A DNA stretch of 64,000 nucleotides from Streptomyces sp. NBC_01775 (GTDB lineage: Bacteria; Actinomycetota; Actinomycetes; Streptomycetales; Streptomycetaceae). A program made the translations under genes and the position numbers. Below the pieces are notes generated by a model. That model saw only the letters and a list, made by a program, of their open reading frames with translations, had not been told where the DNA came from and ran no database searches. Below are positions 1-9,323 of the stretch, in pieces; within the stretch, counting starts at the first letter, position 1, and each line of letters opens with the position of its first letter. The DNA lies in assembly GCF_035917675.1 (NCBI RefSeq), contig NZ_CP109104.1, positions 8,308,001 through 8,372,000 on the forward strand, read 5' to 3'.

Positions 1-75
1 CACGACGGCGTGGGTCCCGGCGGTGGTGACGGCGGGCTCAACCGCCGCGTTCGCAATAGCCGGCCCGGCCAGGGC

Positions 76-1305
76 CTAGCCGCCGAATTCGTGGAGGCCC
101 TTCTGGGCCTGGTCCAGGAGCATCTGGCGGCCGGCCAGCTCCTGTTCCAGCTTGTCGGCCTTCGCGTTGTTGCCCGCCGCGCGGGCCTTGTCGATCTGGC
201 CGCGCAGCTTGTCGACCGCGTCCTGGAGCTGCCCCGTCAGCCCCGCCGCGCGGGCCCTGGCCTCCGGGTTGGTGCGGCGCCACTCGGCCTCCTCGGCCTC
301 CTGGATCGCCCGCTCCACCGCGTGCATCCGGCCCTCGATCTTGGGCCTGGCCTCGCGCGGTACGTGCCCGACGGCATCCCAGCGCTCGTTGACCGCCCGG
401 AAGGCGGACCGCGCCGTCTTCAGATCCGTGACGGGCAACAGCTTCTCCGCCTCGGCGGCCAGCTCCTCCTTGCGGGTGAGGTTCTCGCGCTGCTCGCTGT
501 CGCGCTCGGCGAACACCTCGCCGCGGGCCTGGAAGAAGACGTCCTGCGCGCCGCGGAAGCGGCTCCACAGATCGTCCTCGTACTCCCGCTGGGCCCGCCC
601 GGCGGCCTTCCACTCCTGCATCAGCTCGCGGTACTTGGCCGCCGTCGGCCCCCAGTCCTGCGACTGGGACAGCGACTCGGCCTCGGCGACCAGCTTCTCC
701 TTGCGCTGCCTGGCCTCCTCGCGCTGCGCGTCCAGCTGCGCGAAGTGCGCCTTTCGGCGCTTGGAGAAGGCGGACCTGGCGTGCGAGAAGCGGTGCCACA
801 GCTCGTCGTCGGTCTTGCGATCCAGCCGCGGCAGGCCCTTCCAGGTATCGACCAGCGCGCGCAGCCGCTCGCCCGCCGCCCGCCACTGCTCGCTCCGGGC
901 CAGCTCCTCGGCCTCGACGACCAGCTGTTCCTTGGCGCCGCGCGCCTCCTCGGACTGCTGCGCCTTGCGGGCCTTGCGCTCCTCGCGGCGCTCCTCGACG
1001 GCCTCGTCCAGCTTGTCGAGGCGGGCGCGCAGCGTGTCGAGATCGCCCACGGAGTGGTGCGCGTCGACCTGCTCGCGCAGGTGCCCGATCGCCGTCGTGG
1101 CGTCCTTGGCCGACAGGTCGGTCGTCTTGACCCGGCGCTCCAGGAGGCCGATCTCCACGACCAGACCGTCGTACTTGCGCTTGAAGTAGGCGAGGGCTTC
1201 GTCGGGCGAGCCCGCCTGCCACGATCCGACGACCTTCTCGCCGTCGGCCGTACGCACGTATACAGTCCCCGCGTCGTCGACGCGGCCCCACGGGTCGCTG
1301 CTCAC
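76..1305 (-). CDS. DUF349 domain-containing coiled-coil protein
   Basis: A 409-residue protein rich in Glu, Arg, Ala and Lys, with repeated units of about 70 residues (for example around WRAAGERLRALVDTWKGLP, then WGPTAAKYRELMQEWKAAG) that match the tandem DUF349 helical repeat. No enzyme motifs, signal peptide or membrane helix are visible. Proteins of this family are widespread in actinobacteria and their molecular role is not established. I chose the GTG at 1305 (product begins VSSDPWGRVDD) because GGAGGAGG lies just upstream; an open frame continues to 1425 but has no comparable ribosome site. The gene lies about 180 bases downstream of the cyclophilin gene on the same strand. Bases 1-75 hold nothing I recognise. 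Confidence 0.85.
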   Translation of the reverse strand: MSSDPWGRVDDAGTVYVRTADGEKVVGSWQAGSPDEALAYFKRKYDGLVVEIGLLERRVKTTDLSAKDATTAIGHLREQVDAHHSVGDLDTLRARLDKLDEAVEERREERKARKAQQSEEARGAKEQLVVEAEELARSEQWRAAGERLRALVDTWKGLPRLDRKTDDELWHRFSHARSAFSKRRKAHFAQLDAQREEARQRKEKLVAEAESLSQSQDWGPTAAKYRELMQEWKAAGRAQREYEDDLWSRFRGAQDVFFQARGEVFAERDSEQRENLTRKEELAAEAEKLLPVTDLKTARSAFRAVNERWDAVGHVPREARPKIEGRMHAVERAIQEAEEAEWRRTNPEARARAAGLTGQLQDAVDKLRGQIDKARAAGNNAKADKLEQELAGRQMLLDQAQKGLHEFGG

Positions 1306-1485
1306 AGCGCCTCCTCCACATGACGCCTGGAAAGGGGCGTGCGGCCCCCGGCATCGTCCACAGTTTTCGTCCGGCCGGCAGAATCGTCCGGCCGTCGGCG
1401 CAGGCACCCTACACAACGCCAACATAGGCGACCGGCGCCCGCGCTGTCCGCAATCCGCGCGGCCGAAATTCCCGGCATGGGCAGC

Positions 1486-2319
1486 TCAGGACTTCCGTGC
1501 CGTGGCCTTGTCGATCACCACGGTGGCGTTGGGCGGGGTGTTACGGGTCTGGGGGTCCGGGATCGATCCGGCCTTGGCGATCTTCTTGAGTACGCCCATA
1601 CCCTCGGTTATCGTTCCGAACGGGGTGTAATCGGGCGGCAGTTCGCTGTCCTCGAAGACCAGGAAGAACTGGCTTCCGCCGCTGTCCCTGCCCTTGCCGG
1701 TCTTCGCGTCGTACTGGTTTGCCATCGCGACCGTGCCGGCCGGGTACTTCTCGCCCTTGATCCGGGAATCCTTGAGGTTCTCGTCGGGGATCGTGTAGCC
1801 GGGGCCGCCCTGGCCGGTGCCCTGGGGGTCGCCGCACTGGAGGACGTGGGTCTTCTTGTCGTCGACCAGCCGGTGGCAGGGGGTGTGGTCGAAGAACTTC
1901 TCGCCCGCCAGGAAGCTGAAGGAGTTGACCGTGTGCGGCGCCTTGCCGGCGTCCATGTCGATGCCGATCCGCCCGCAGGTGGTGTCCAGGCCCATGCGGT
2001 ACGACGCGGACCTGTCCACCTTCATCGCCGGCTCCTTCTTCCACTGCTTGCCGTTCGGCGTGCCCTCGGCGGGCTTGTCGCAGGGGTCGGGGGCCTTGCT
2101 GGGCGTCTTGTCGCCGGCAGCTTCGTCCTTCTTCTTCTCGTCGCCGTTGAGCCCGCCGGTGGCCGCGTAGGCGCCGCCGGCCACCAGGACGAGGACCACG
2201 CCCAGGGCGATGGCGGCGTTGCGTATCCGGGCCTTGCGGCGGGCGGCCTCCCGACGCTTGCGCTGGCGCTCGAACTTCTCCCGCGCCAACTGCTTCCTGC
2301 GCTGCTCACTGCTGACCAC
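1486..2319 (-). CDS. Membrane-anchored cyclophilin-type peptidyl-prolyl isomerase
   Basis: A 277-residue protein: a basic, helical N-terminus (about residues 1-30, rich in Arg, Lys and Glu), one hydrophobic segment (about 34-54, ALGVVLVLVAGGAYAA), a Pro/Lys/Asp-rich linker, then a cyclophilin domain with the landmark GGSQFFLVFED. The family catalyses cis-trans isomerisation of Xaa-Pro bonds; the topology places this domain outside the membrane, so a role in folding secreted proteins is likely. The GTG at 2319 is preceded by AAGGAG at suitable spacing. It diverges from the metallo-hydrolase gene at 2534. The 214-base divergent region contains a perfect 12-bp palindrome, ACCGTATACGGT, at 2405-2416, of unknown meaning. 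Confidence 0.88.
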   Translation of the reverse strand: MVSSEQRRKQLAREKFERQRKRREAARRKARIRNAAIALGVVLVLVAGGAYAATGGLNGDEKKKDEAAGDKTPSKAPDPCDKPAEGTPNGKQWKKEPAMKVDRSASYRMGLDTTCGRIGIDMDAGKAPHTVNSFSFLAGEKFFDHTPCHRLVDDKKTHVLQCGDPQGTGQGGPGYTIPDENLKDSRIKGEKYPAGTVAMANQYDAKTGKGRDSGGSQFFLVFEDSELPPDYTPFGTITEGMGVLKKIAKAGSIPDPQTRNTPPNATVVIDKATARKS

Positions 2320-2533
2320 GGTCTCGTCTCCTTCGAGGCGCCGCACGGGCGGGGGACTTCAGCGGGCGGGCCGCGCCCGGTGTGGCCGCGGCCATCGGCC
2401 ACGTACCGTATACGGTCCCGTTACGGGTTCGCCCCCTCCTGGGCCGCGCCGGTAGGCTGAGGGCTGCCGGGCCGGTGAAATGCCTGCTCGGCGCCGCCGC
2501 CGCATCCTGTTGTCGGACGATTGAAGGACGATC

Positions 2534-3271
2534 GTGCTCGTTGCCGGGTTCCCCGCCGGGGCCTGGGGGACCAACTGTTATCTGGTCGCCCCCGCCGCCG
2601 GTGAGGAGTGCGTGATCATCGACCCGGGCCACCAGGCCGCCGAAGGCGTCCAGGAGGCCGTCGCCAAGCACCGGCTCAAGCCGGTCGCGGTGATCCTCAC
2701 GCACGGCCACATCGACCATGTCGCCTCCGTCGTCCCCGTCTGCGGCGCCCACGGTGTGCCGGCCTGGATCCACCCGGCCGACCGGTACATGATGAGCGAC
2801 CCCGAAAAGGCGCTGGGCAGGAGCATCGGCCAGCCCCTGATGGGCGAGCTGACCGTGGGCGAGCCCGACGACGTCGAGGAGCTGAGCGACGGAGCGCGGC
2901 TGGAGCTGGCCGGACTGGAGCTGACCGTGTCGCACGCCCCTGGCCATACCAAGGGGTCGGTGACCTTCCGGATGCCCGAACAGGCCGCCGGCGGAGGCGA
3001 TCAGAGCATTCCGCCGGTCCTGTTCTCGGGCGACCTGCTGTTCGCCGGCTCCATCGGACGCACCGACCTCCCCGGAGGCGACCCGGACGAGATCCTCGGC
3101 TCGCTGGCACGCGTGTGCCTGCCGCTGGAGGACGAGACCGTGGTCCTGGCCGGGCACGGCCCCCAGACGACCATCGGCCGAGAGCGCGCCACCAACCCCT
3201 TCCTGCGGCAGGTGGCGGCCGACGGCCCCGGAGGCGGCGTCTTCGACGCGGCCCCGCGACGAGGAATGTGA
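2534..3271 (+). CDS. MBL-fold metallo-hydrolase (glyoxalase II-like)
   Basis: A 245-residue metallo-beta-lactamase-fold protein. The zinc-binding motif THGHIDH is near residue 55, a further metal-ligand His is in [11 protein letters not shown], and an Asp follows in LFSGDLLF, giving the glyoxalase II/hydrolase arrangement of two metals. The physiological substrate cannot be read from the sequence; hydroxyacyl-glutathione is unlikely because actinobacteria use mycothiol, so another thioester is more plausible. The GTG start gives the typical opening [18 protein letters not shown]. It ends 11 bases before hisS and is probably co-transcribed with it. Confidence 0.88.
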   Translation: MLVAGFPAGAWGTNCYLVAPAAGEECVIIDPGHQAAEGVQEAVAKHRLKPVAVILTHGHIDHVASVVPVCGAHGVPAWIHPADRYMMSDPEKALGRSIGQPLMGELTVGEPDDVEELSDGARLELAGLELTVSHAPGHTKGSVTFRMPEQAAGGGDQSIPPVLFSGDLLFAGSIGRTDLPGGDPDEILGSLARVCLPLEDETVVLAGHGPQTTIGRERATNPFLRQVAADGPGGGVFDAAPRRGM

Positions 3272-3282
3272 CGAGAAGCTTC

Positions 3283-4545
3283 GTGAGTACCTTCAAGGCC
3301 CCCAAGGGCACCTACGACCTGCTCCCGCCCGACTCCGCGAACTACCTCGCGGTGCGCGACGCGCTGTCCGAGCCGCTGCGGCGCGCCGGTTACGGCTACG
3401 CGGAGACACCCGGGTTCGAGAGCGTCGAGCTGTTCGCCCGCGGTGTCGGCGAGTCCACCGACATCGTCACCAAGGAGATGTACACCCTCACCACCAAGGG
3501 CGGTACCGAACTCGCGCTGCGCCCCGAGGGCACGGCCTCGGTGCTGCGCGCCGCGCTGGAATCCAGCCTCCACAAGGCCGGCAACCTCCCGGTGAAGCTG
3601 TGGTATTCGGGCTCGTACTACCGCTACGAGCGCCCTCAGAAGGGGCGTTACCGCCACTTCTCGCAGGTCGGCGCCGAGGCCATCGGCGCCGAGGACCCCA
3701 CGCTGGACGCCGAGCTGATCATCCTGGCGCACGACGCCTACCGCTCGCTCGGGCTGCGCAACTTCCGCATCCTGCTCAACTCGCTGGGTGACCGCACCTG
3801 CCGGCCTGTCTACCGCGCCGCGCTCCAGGAGTTCCTGCGCGGCCTCGACCTGGACGAGGACACCCGCGCGCGCGTCGACATCAACCCGCTGCGGGTGCTG
3901 GACGACAAGCGCGAGAGCGTACAACGGCAGCTCAAGGACGCGCCGATGATGCGCGATCACCTGTGCGAGGAGTGCGAGAGCTTCCACGAGGAGGTGCGCT
4001 CCCTGCTGACGGAGGCGGGCGTCGCCTTCGAGGACGACCCCCGGCTGGTACGCGGCCTCGACTACTACACGCGTACCACTTTCGAGTTCGTCCATGACGG
4101 TCTCGGCTCCCAGTCCGCCGTCGGCGGCGGGGGCAGGTACGACGGCCTCTCCGAGATGATCGGCGGCCCGGCGCTCCCGTCCGTCGGCTGGGCGCTGGGC
4201 GTGGACCGTACGGTGCTGGCGCTGGAGGCCGAGGGGGTCACCCTCGAACTCCCCGCCACCACCGAGGTGTTCGCCGTCCCGCTCGGCGACGAGGCGCGGC
4301 GCCGGCTCTTCGCGCTGGTGACCGAGCTGCGCAGGGAGGGGCTCGCGGCGGACCTCGCGTACGGCGGCAAGGGCATGAAGAACGCCATGAAGTCGGCCAA
4401 CCGCTCCGGCGCGCGCTTCGCGCTGCTGCTGGGCGAGCGCGACCTGGCCGAGGGAGTGGCCCAGCTCAAGGACCTCGGCAGCGGCGAGCAGACCCCCGTC
4501 GCACTCGACCGGGTGGTGGCTGAACTGCGGGCGCACCTGCGGTGA
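3283..4545 (+). CDS. hisS: Histidyl-tRNA synthetase
   Basis: A 420-residue class II aminoacyl-tRNA synthetase that charges tRNA-His. Visible landmarks are the N-terminal [12 protein letters not shown], the motif 2 region [21 protein letters not shown], the histidine-specific [13 protein letters not shown], and motif 3 in GGGGRYDGL through [15 protein letters not shown]; a C-terminal anticodon-binding domain covers the last 95 residues or so. Length is normal for the family. The GTG at 3283 was chosen because the conserved HisRS N-terminus begins there, although the frame is open further upstream. Confidence 0.96.
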   Translation: MSTFKAPKGTYDLLPPDSANYLAVRDALSEPLRRAGYGYAETPGFESVELFARGVGESTDIVTKEMYTLTTKGGTELALRPEGTASVLRAALESSLHKAGNLPVKLWYSGSYYRYERPQKGRYRHFSQVGAEAIGAEDPTLDAELIILAHDAYRSLGLRNFRILLNSLGDRTCRPVYRAALQEFLRGLDLDEDTRARVDINPLRVLDDKRESVQRQLKDAPMMRDHLCEECESFHEEVRSLLTEAGVAFEDDPRLVRGLDYYTRTTFEFVHDGLGSQSAVGGGGRYDGLSEMIGGPALPSVGWALGVDRTVLALEAEGVTLELPATTEVFAVPLGDEARRRLFALVTELRREGLAADLAYGGKGMKNAMKSANRSGARFALLLGERDLAEGVAQLKDLGSGEQTPVALDRVVAELRAHLR

Positions 4546-4614
4546 CAGCACAGCCGGGTGGGGCACAATGTGCGGCACACCGGCCATGGACCAGATGACA
4601 GGACGACAGAGGCT

Positions 4615-5250
4615 ATGACGACGACGGCACCCCTCGACGAGGCGCACACCGCTGCGGACGAACCGAAGGGGGGTGCCGTCGGCACGAGTCGTGCCTTCTC
4701 ATGGATGCTGATCATCACGGGCGCCGCGGGCCTGCTCGCCGCGTGGGTGATCACCCTCGACAAGTTCAAGCTGCTCGAGGACAAGAACTTCAAGCCTGGG
4801 TGCAGCATCAACCCCGTTGTCTCCTGCGGCAACATCATGGAGAGCGACCAGGCTTCGGCCTTCGGCGTGCCCAACCCCATGATCGGCCTGGTCGCTTACG
4901 GCATCGTCATCGCGGTCGGTGTCACGCTGCTCACGCGCGCGAAATTCCCACGCTGGTACTGGCTGACCTTCAACGCGGGCTGTTTGTTCGGCGTCGGGTT
5001 CTGCACCTGGCTCCAGTACCAGTCGCTGTACAACATCGGCTCGCTGTGCCTGTGGTGCTCCCTGGCCTGGGTCGCCACGATCGTCATGTTCTGGTATGTC
5101 ACCGCGCACAACGTCCGCAGCGGCTTCCTGCCGGCCCCCGCAGCGGTGCGCGGCTTCGCGGACGAGTTCCCCTGGGTGGTGCCGGTGCTGCACATCGGTG
5201 TCATCGGCATCCTGATCCTCACGCGCTGGTGGGACTTCTGGACGAGCTGA
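4615..5250 (+). CDS. Vitamin K epoxide reductase (VKOR) family membrane protein
   Basis: A 211-residue integral membrane protein with about five hydrophobic helices. Cysteine pairs fit a VKOR homologue: a loop pair in KPGCSINPVVSCGNIM and the redox CxxC in GSLCLWCSLAW near the end of the fourth helix. In bacteria such proteins reoxidise DsbA-like thiol oxidases using quinone, so this is probably part of extracytoplasmic disulfide formation. A hydrophilic N-terminus of about 30 residues precedes the first helix. The ATG at 4615 follows AGAGG. It lies 69 bases after hisS. Confidence 0.9.
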   Translation: MTTTAPLDEAHTAADEPKGGAVGTSRAFSWMLIITGAAGLLAAWVITLDKFKLLEDKNFKPGCSINPVVSCGNIMESDQASAFGVPNPMIGLVAYGIVIAVGVTLLTRAKFPRWYWLTFNAGCLFGVGFCTWLQYQSLYNIGSLCLWCSLAWVATIVMFWYVTAHNVRSGFLPAPAAVRGFADEFPWVVPVLHIGVIGILILTRWWDFWTS

Positions 5251-5346
5251 CCGGTGACCGCCCGTACGCCTGACCGCCTCCTGGCGCGAGCGGGCGGCAG
5301 CGGGCGGTGGGGACGGCTGTCAGTGGCCTGACTTAGGGTTTCCGGC

Positions 5347-6714
5347 GTGGAGCCCGATCTTTTCACCGCAGCAGCCGAGGACCGTCAGGCCAAGGACCCG
5401 TCCGCCAGCCCCCTGGCGGTCCGGATGAGGCCGCGCACCCTGGATGAGGTGGTGGGCCAGCAGCATCTGCTGCGCCCCGGCTCTCCGCTGCGCCGACTGG
5501 TGGGGGAGGGCGGCGGCGGGCCCGCCGGATCCTCGTCGGTGATGCTGTGGGGGCCGCCCGGCATCGGCAAGACGACGCTCGCCTACGTCGTCAGCAAGGC
5601 CACGGACAAGCGGTTCGTGGAGCTGTCGGCGATCACAGCCGGCGTCAAGGAGGTGCGCGCCGTCATCGACGGCGCACGGCGCTCCTCGGGTGCCTACAGC
5701 AAGGACACCGTCCTGTTCCTGGACGAGATCCACCGCTTCAGCAAGGCCCAGCAGGACTCCCTGCTGCCCGCCGTGGAGAACCGCTGGGTCACCCTGATCG
5801 CGGCCACGACGGAGAACCCGTACTTCTCGGTGATCTCGCCCTTGCTCTCCCGCTCCCTGCTGCTGACGCTGGAGCCGCTGACCGACGACGACCTGCGCGG
5901 GCTGCTGCGCCGCGCGGTGGCCGATGAGCGGGGCCTGGCGGGCGAGGTGGCCCTGCCGGAGGACACGGAGGCCCATCTGCTGCGGATCGCGGGCGGGGAC
6001 GCCCGCCGTGCGCTGACCGCGCTGGAGGCGGGCGCCGGGGCGGCCCTGGCCAAGGGGGAGAGCACGATCTCGCTGGCCACCATCGAGGAGGCCGTCGACC
6101 GTGCCGCGGTGAAGTACGACCGTGAGGGCGATCAGCACTACGACGTGGCGAGCGCGCTGATCAAGTCCATCCGCGGCTCCGACGTGGACGCGGCACTGCA
6201 CTATCTGGCGCGGATGATCGAGGCGGGGGAGGACCCGCGGTTCATCGCGCGGCGCCTGATGATCTCCGCGAGCGAGGACATCGGCCTGGCCGACCCCTCG
6301 GGCCTCCAGACCGCCGTCGCCGCGGCGCAGGCCGTCGCCATGATCGGCTTCCCGGAGGCCCGGATCACCCTCAGCCAGGCGACCATCGCGCTGGCACTCG
6401 CCCCCAAGTCGAACGCCGCGTGCACGGCGATCGACGCGGCGCTCGCCGACATCCGCGCGGGCCTGGCCGGCTCCGTCCCGCCCCACCTGCGCGACAGCCA
6501 CTACAAGGGCTCGGAGAAGCTGGGCCACGGCAAGGGCTATCAGTACCCGCACGACCTGCCGGGCGGCATCGCGGCCCAGCAGTACGCGCCGGACCAGGTG
6601 CACGGAAAGCGCTACTACGAGCCCACGCGCTACGGCGCCGAGGCCCGCTACGCGGATGTGGCCGAGAGAGTGCGGGCCCGGCTGCGCGGCGAGAGCGGCG
6701 AGGCCGAGAGCTGA
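5347..6714 (+). CDS. rarA: Replication-associated recombination protein A (AAA+ ATPase)
   Basis: A 455-residue AAA+ ATPase of the RarA/MgsA/WRNIP1 family, which acts at stalled replication forks. The opening [21 protein letters not shown] is diagnostic; Walker A is GPPGIGKTT, Walker B is LFLDEIHRF, sensor 1 is LIAATTENP, and the C-terminal tetramerisation region contains the conserved [18 protein letters not shown]. Length is usual. The GTG at 5347 is the only start that keeps the N-terminal conserved region. It is convergent with the gene ending at 6773. Confidence 0.95.
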   Translation: MEPDLFTAAAEDRQAKDPSASPLAVRMRPRTLDEVVGQQHLLRPGSPLRRLVGEGGGGPAGSSSVMLWGPPGIGKTTLAYVVSKATDKRFVELSAITAGVKEVRAVIDGARRSSGAYSKDTVLFLDEIHRFSKAQQDSLLPAVENRWVTLIAATTENPYFSVISPLLSRSLLLTLEPLTDDDLRGLLRRAVADERGLAGEVALPEDTEAHLLRIAGGDARRALTALEAGAGAALAKGESTISLATIEEAVDRAAVKYDREGDQHYDVASALIKSIRGSDVDAALHYLARMIEAGEDPRFIARRLMISASEDIGLADPSGLQTAVAAAQAVAMIGFPEARITLSQATIALALAPKSNAACTAIDAALADIRAGLAGSVPPHLRDSHYKGSEKLGHGKGYQYPHDLPGGIAAQQYAPDQVHGKRYYEPTRYGAEARYADVAERVRARLRGESGEAES

Positions 6715-6772
6715 CCTCGTACGCCCCAGCTGCCCGTGTTTCTCCCAGGCCCCCAGGCCTTCGGCCCCTCTT

Positions 6773-7579
6773 TCACCCCCGCGCGGCCGTGAACAGCGCG
6801 TGCATCGCGTGCCGCAGCTCCGCGACGCTGCCCACCGGTTCGGGGAATTCGAAGCGCGCGTCCACACAGCCGCCGCTCTCGCCCCAGCCGCGCACCCGCA
6901 GCCCGAAGCGGTCGATGGCCAGCGGGACGACGGACTCCCCGGTGCGGCAGGCGCACAGCCCCTTCACCTGGTCGGCGTGGGCCGAGGCAAGATGCTGGAG
7001 CAGCTCTGCCTCGTGTGCCGCCAGCGGGTCGGGCGCGGCCTCTGCGAACTCGTCGGGCTCGACCGGCTCGGCGCCCCACAGGTCGTCGATGTATGCCTCA
7101 CCGACCTCCAGGCGCAGCATTCTGCGGGAGGTGCCGGCGGCGGGGACGGCCGGGTTGGCCTCGGCGAGCAGCCGGGCGCAGGCGGCGCGTTGGTCGTTGC
7201 GTACGGGCGTGAGCCAGCCGGCGACCCAGGCGCGGCCCCGGATGCGGTGCGGCACGGAGACCGGAGCCACATCCGTGATCTCCATCACCGCCGTCAGGTC
7301 GTCGTCCTGCGCGTACAGACAGGCGCGTGCCTCCGGCGAGTCCGCGGGGACCAGCAGAATCACGTCTCCGTCGACGGTGACGGTGCGTGCCTCCGGGGTG
7401 CCGGAGCCGGGTTCGTCCGGGCCTCCCGCGGTGCCGGGAATGGTCAGCAGTGCGGATACGCTGGACTGCACGAGGGTCCGTACACGTTCGGCGGCAGTGG
7501 GCTGCCGGACGTCTTCCACGGGACGCGGCTGTTCCCCTTCGGCGTGGGTGCCGGGCAGGGAAATCCCAGGTCGAAACAT
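6773..7579 (-). CDS. DUF2470 (HugZ-like split-barrel) protein, probably iron-regulated
   Basis: A 268-residue protein with an N-terminal split-barrel region typical of the pyridoxamine-phosphate-oxidase/HugZ superfamily and a C-terminal DUF2470 domain (about residues 180-265). DUF2470 is found in HugZ-type haem oxygenases and relatives, so binding or degradation of haem is a reasonable guess, not a demonstrated function. The ATG at 7579 follows GAGGAG. A close match to the DmdR1/IdeR iron box lies 15 bases upstream, which supports expression under iron limitation. The gene diverges from rpsD. Confidence 0.8.
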   Translation of the reverse strand: MFRPGISLPGTHAEGEQPRPVEDVRQPTAAERVRTLVQSSVSALLTIPGTAGGPDEPGSGTPEARTVTVDGDVILLVPADSPEARACLYAQDDDLTAVMEITDVAPVSVPHRIRGRAWVAGWLTPVRNDQRAACARLLAEANPAVPAAGTSRRMLRLEVGEAYIDDLWGAEPVEPDEFAEAAPDPLAAHEAELLQHLASAHADQVKGLCACRTGESVVPLAIDRFGLRVRGWGESGGCVDARFEFPEPVGSVAELRHAMHALFTAARG

Positions 7580-7593
7580 GCGTTCTCCTCAGC

Positions 7594-7612
7594 TAAGGTA
7601 AGCCTCACCTAA
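7594..7612 (-). promoter_or_regulatory. Iron box (DmdR1/IdeR/DtxR-type operator)
   Basis: Read on the minus strand the 19-mer is TTAGGTGAGGCTTACCTTA, which matches 16 of 19 positions of the DtxR/IdeR consensus TTAGGTTAGGCTAACCTAA. It sits between the DUF2470 gene (start 7579) and rpsD (start 7635), close enough to overlap promoter elements of either. In actinobacteria iron-loaded DmdR1/IdeR binds such boxes to repress iron-acquisition genes. Confidence 0.8.
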
Positions 7613-7634
7613 CTTACACGGAGGTCCGTTCAAC

Positions 7635-8246
7635 GTGAACCAGTCGCGTCCCAAGGTCAAGAAGTCGCGTGCCCTCGGCATCGCGCTGACCCCGAAGGCC
7701 GTCAAGTACTTCGAGCAGCGCCCGTACCCGCCGGGGGAGCACGGCCGGGGCCGCAAGCAGAACAGTGACTACAAGGTCCGTCTGCTGGAGAAGCAGCGCC
7801 TGCGCGCGCAGTACGACATCAGCGAGCGCCAGATGGCGCGCGCCTACGACCGCGCTCGGAAGGTCGAAGGCAAGACGGGCGAGGCCCTCATCGTCGAGCT
7901 TGAGCGCCGTCTGGACGCGCTCGTCCTGCGGTCCGGTCTGGCCCGCACGATCTACCAGGCCCGCCAGATGGTGGTGCACGGCCACATCGCGGTCAACGAC
8001 CGCAAGGTCGACAAGCCCTCCTTCCGCGTCCGCCCGGACGACGTGGTGATGGTCCGCGAGCGCAGCCGCGACAAGCACCCCTTCCAGGTCGCCCGCGAGG
8101 GTGGCTACGCCGGTGAGGGTGAGACCCCGCGCTACCTGCAGGTCAACCTTCAGGCGCTCGCCTTCCGTCTGGACCGGGACCCCAACCGCAAGGAGATCCC
8201 GGTGATCTGCGACGAGCAGCTCGTCGTCGAGTACTACGCACGCTGA
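7635..8246 (+). CDS. rpsD: 30S ribosomal protein S4, zinc-free form
   Basis: A 203-residue S4 protein that nucleates assembly of the 30S body by binding 16S rRNA. The C-terminal half has the S4 RNA-binding domain ([30 protein letters not shown]). The N-terminal region, which holds a zinc-ribbon Cys cluster in many bacterial S4 proteins, has no cysteine here (the only Cys is in VICDEQ near the end), so this is the C-minus form. The GTG start follows GGAGG by 10 bases. It is transcribed divergently from the DUF2470 gene and shares its regulatory region. Confidence 0.96.
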   Translation: MNQSRPKVKKSRALGIALTPKAVKYFEQRPYPPGEHGRGRKQNSDYKVRLLEKQRLRAQYDISERQMARAYDRARKVEGKTGEALIVELERRLDALVLRSGLARTIYQARQMVVHGHIAVNDRKVDKPSFRVRPDDVVMVRERSRDKHPFQVAREGGYAGEGETPRYLQVNLQALAFRLDRDPNRKEIPVICDEQLVVEYYAR

Positions 8247-8277
8247 GCCCGCTCCGCCCAGCGGAACAGCTCTCCGC

Positions 8278-8325
8278 AGCCCGCCTGCCTGCCGTCGGCC
8301 CCGTCCGGCTCAGGCACGGCGGGCT
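8278..8325 (+). terminator. Hairpin downstream of rpsD
   Basis: AGCCCGCC plus GCCTG (8278-8291) pairs with CAGGC plus GGCGGGCT (8311-8325), with one bulged base and a 19-nt loop. There is no U-tract, as is common in streptomycetes. It lies 32 bases after the rpsD stop. The rest of the 8247-8528 gap shows no gene; it should hold the promoter for the next operon. Confidence 0.5.
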
Positions 8326-8528
8326 GTGGTGTGCGCGGGGGCGGTCAAGTGCTCGAAGTGGTGTGCGCCGAACCGGCCCACGGCAGCACCCGCCCTGTGC
8401 GCCCCGCCAGGAATGCGGTACGGGCGCGGGGGTGCGGCGCGATAAGGTCGGTACCTCATCCGCCGCCGCGGTCGGCCACCCGGCGAGCGGCGGCCGACCC
8501 CAAGACGATCCAAGGGAAGCGGTGCAGC

Positions 8529-8975
8529 GTGTCCGGTGGAGAAGTGGCCGGCCTCCTCGTGGCCGTCTTCTGGGCGATTCTGGTGTCGTTCCTCGCCGTT
8601 GTGCTGGTGAGGCTCGCACAGACGCTCAAGGCGGCGACCAAGCTGGTGTCCGGCGTGACGGAGCAGGCGGTTCCCCTCCTGGGAGAGGCGTCGGCGACCG
8701 TCAGGTCCGCGCAGACCCAGCTCGACCGCGTCGACGCCATCGCGACCGACGTCCAGGAGGTCACCTCCAACGCCTCCGCGCTCTCCTCCACCGTCTCCAC
8801 CGCCTTCGGCGGCCCGCTCGTCAAGGTCGCGGCCTTCGGGTACGGAGTGCGCCGCGCGCTGGGCCGCAAGGGCGAGCCCGAGCAGCCCTCGAAGCAGCGG
8901 GAGAGCCGCAAGGTTGTCGTCAGCCGCACGGTGCCCGCCGCCCGGCGGGCCGGACGCAAGCGCGGAAAGGGCTGA
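8529..8975 (+). CDS. DUF948 membrane-anchored protein
   Basis: A 148-residue protein: one N-terminal membrane helix (about residues 6-30, VAGLLVAVFWAILVSFLAVVLVRL), then a helical region with heptad character that matches DUF948, and a basic C-terminal tail (RKVVVSRTVPAARRAGRKRGKG). Function is unknown; the family is consistently found next to alaS in actinobacteria. I chose the GTG at 8529 (VSGGEVAGLL). A GTG at 8544 with GGTGGAG before it is an alternative start. It precedes the next gene by 9 bases. Confidence 0.8.
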   Translation: MSGGEVAGLLVAVFWAILVSFLAVVLVRLAQTLKAATKLVSGVTEQAVPLLGEASATVRSAQTQLDRVDAIATDVQEVTSNASALSSTVSTAFGGPLVKVAAFGYGVRRALGRKGEPEQPSKQRESRKVVVSRTVPAARRAGRKRGKG

Positions 8976-8984
8976 TCCACGCAC

Positions 8985-9323
8985 ATGTTCCGCCGCGCCT
9001 TCTGGTTCACCACCGGCGCCGCCGCCGGTGTCTGGGCCACCACCAAGGTCCAGCGCAAGATCCGCAGCCTCGCACCCGACGCGCTCGCGGTCCGCGCCGC
9101 CGACAAGGCCGTCGAAGGCGGCCACAAGCTCCGCGAGTTCGCGCTCGACGTCCGCTCGGGCATGGCCCAGCGCGAGAGTGAACTCAAGGACGTGCTCGGC
9201 CTGTCGGCCCCCGCGCCCGAGGACCGGCACCCCGAACTGCCCGCCCAGCCGGACCGGCGCCAGCTCGGCGCCCCCGGCCCCACCTACCCGATCCGCCCGT
9301 ACGACCGGAATGAGGACCACTGA
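8985..9323 (+). CDS. Small DUF6167-type protein
   Basis: A 112-residue protein that opens with a short hydrophobic stretch ([21 protein letters not shown]), continues with a charged amphipathic helix and ends in a Pro-rich tail. No catalytic motif is seen. Its stop codon overlaps the alaS start by one base, so the two are translationally coupled. The pairing with DUF948 upstream of alaS appears to be a conserved actinobacterial arrangement; the function is unknown. Confidence 0.75.
   Translation: MFRRAFWFTTGAAAGVWATTKVQRKIRSLAPDALAVRAADKAVEGGHKLREFALDVRSGMAQRESELKDVLGLSAPAPEDRHPELPAQPDRRQLGAPGPTYPIRPYDRNEDH

Noticed and set aside
38..1354. Long open frames opposite and overlapping the DUF349 gene, and similar long antisense frames across most of the window
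   Set aside because: They are a by-product of very high GC: Arg/Pro/Gly/Ala-rich products without family motifs, out of phase with third-position GC, mirroring recognised genes.
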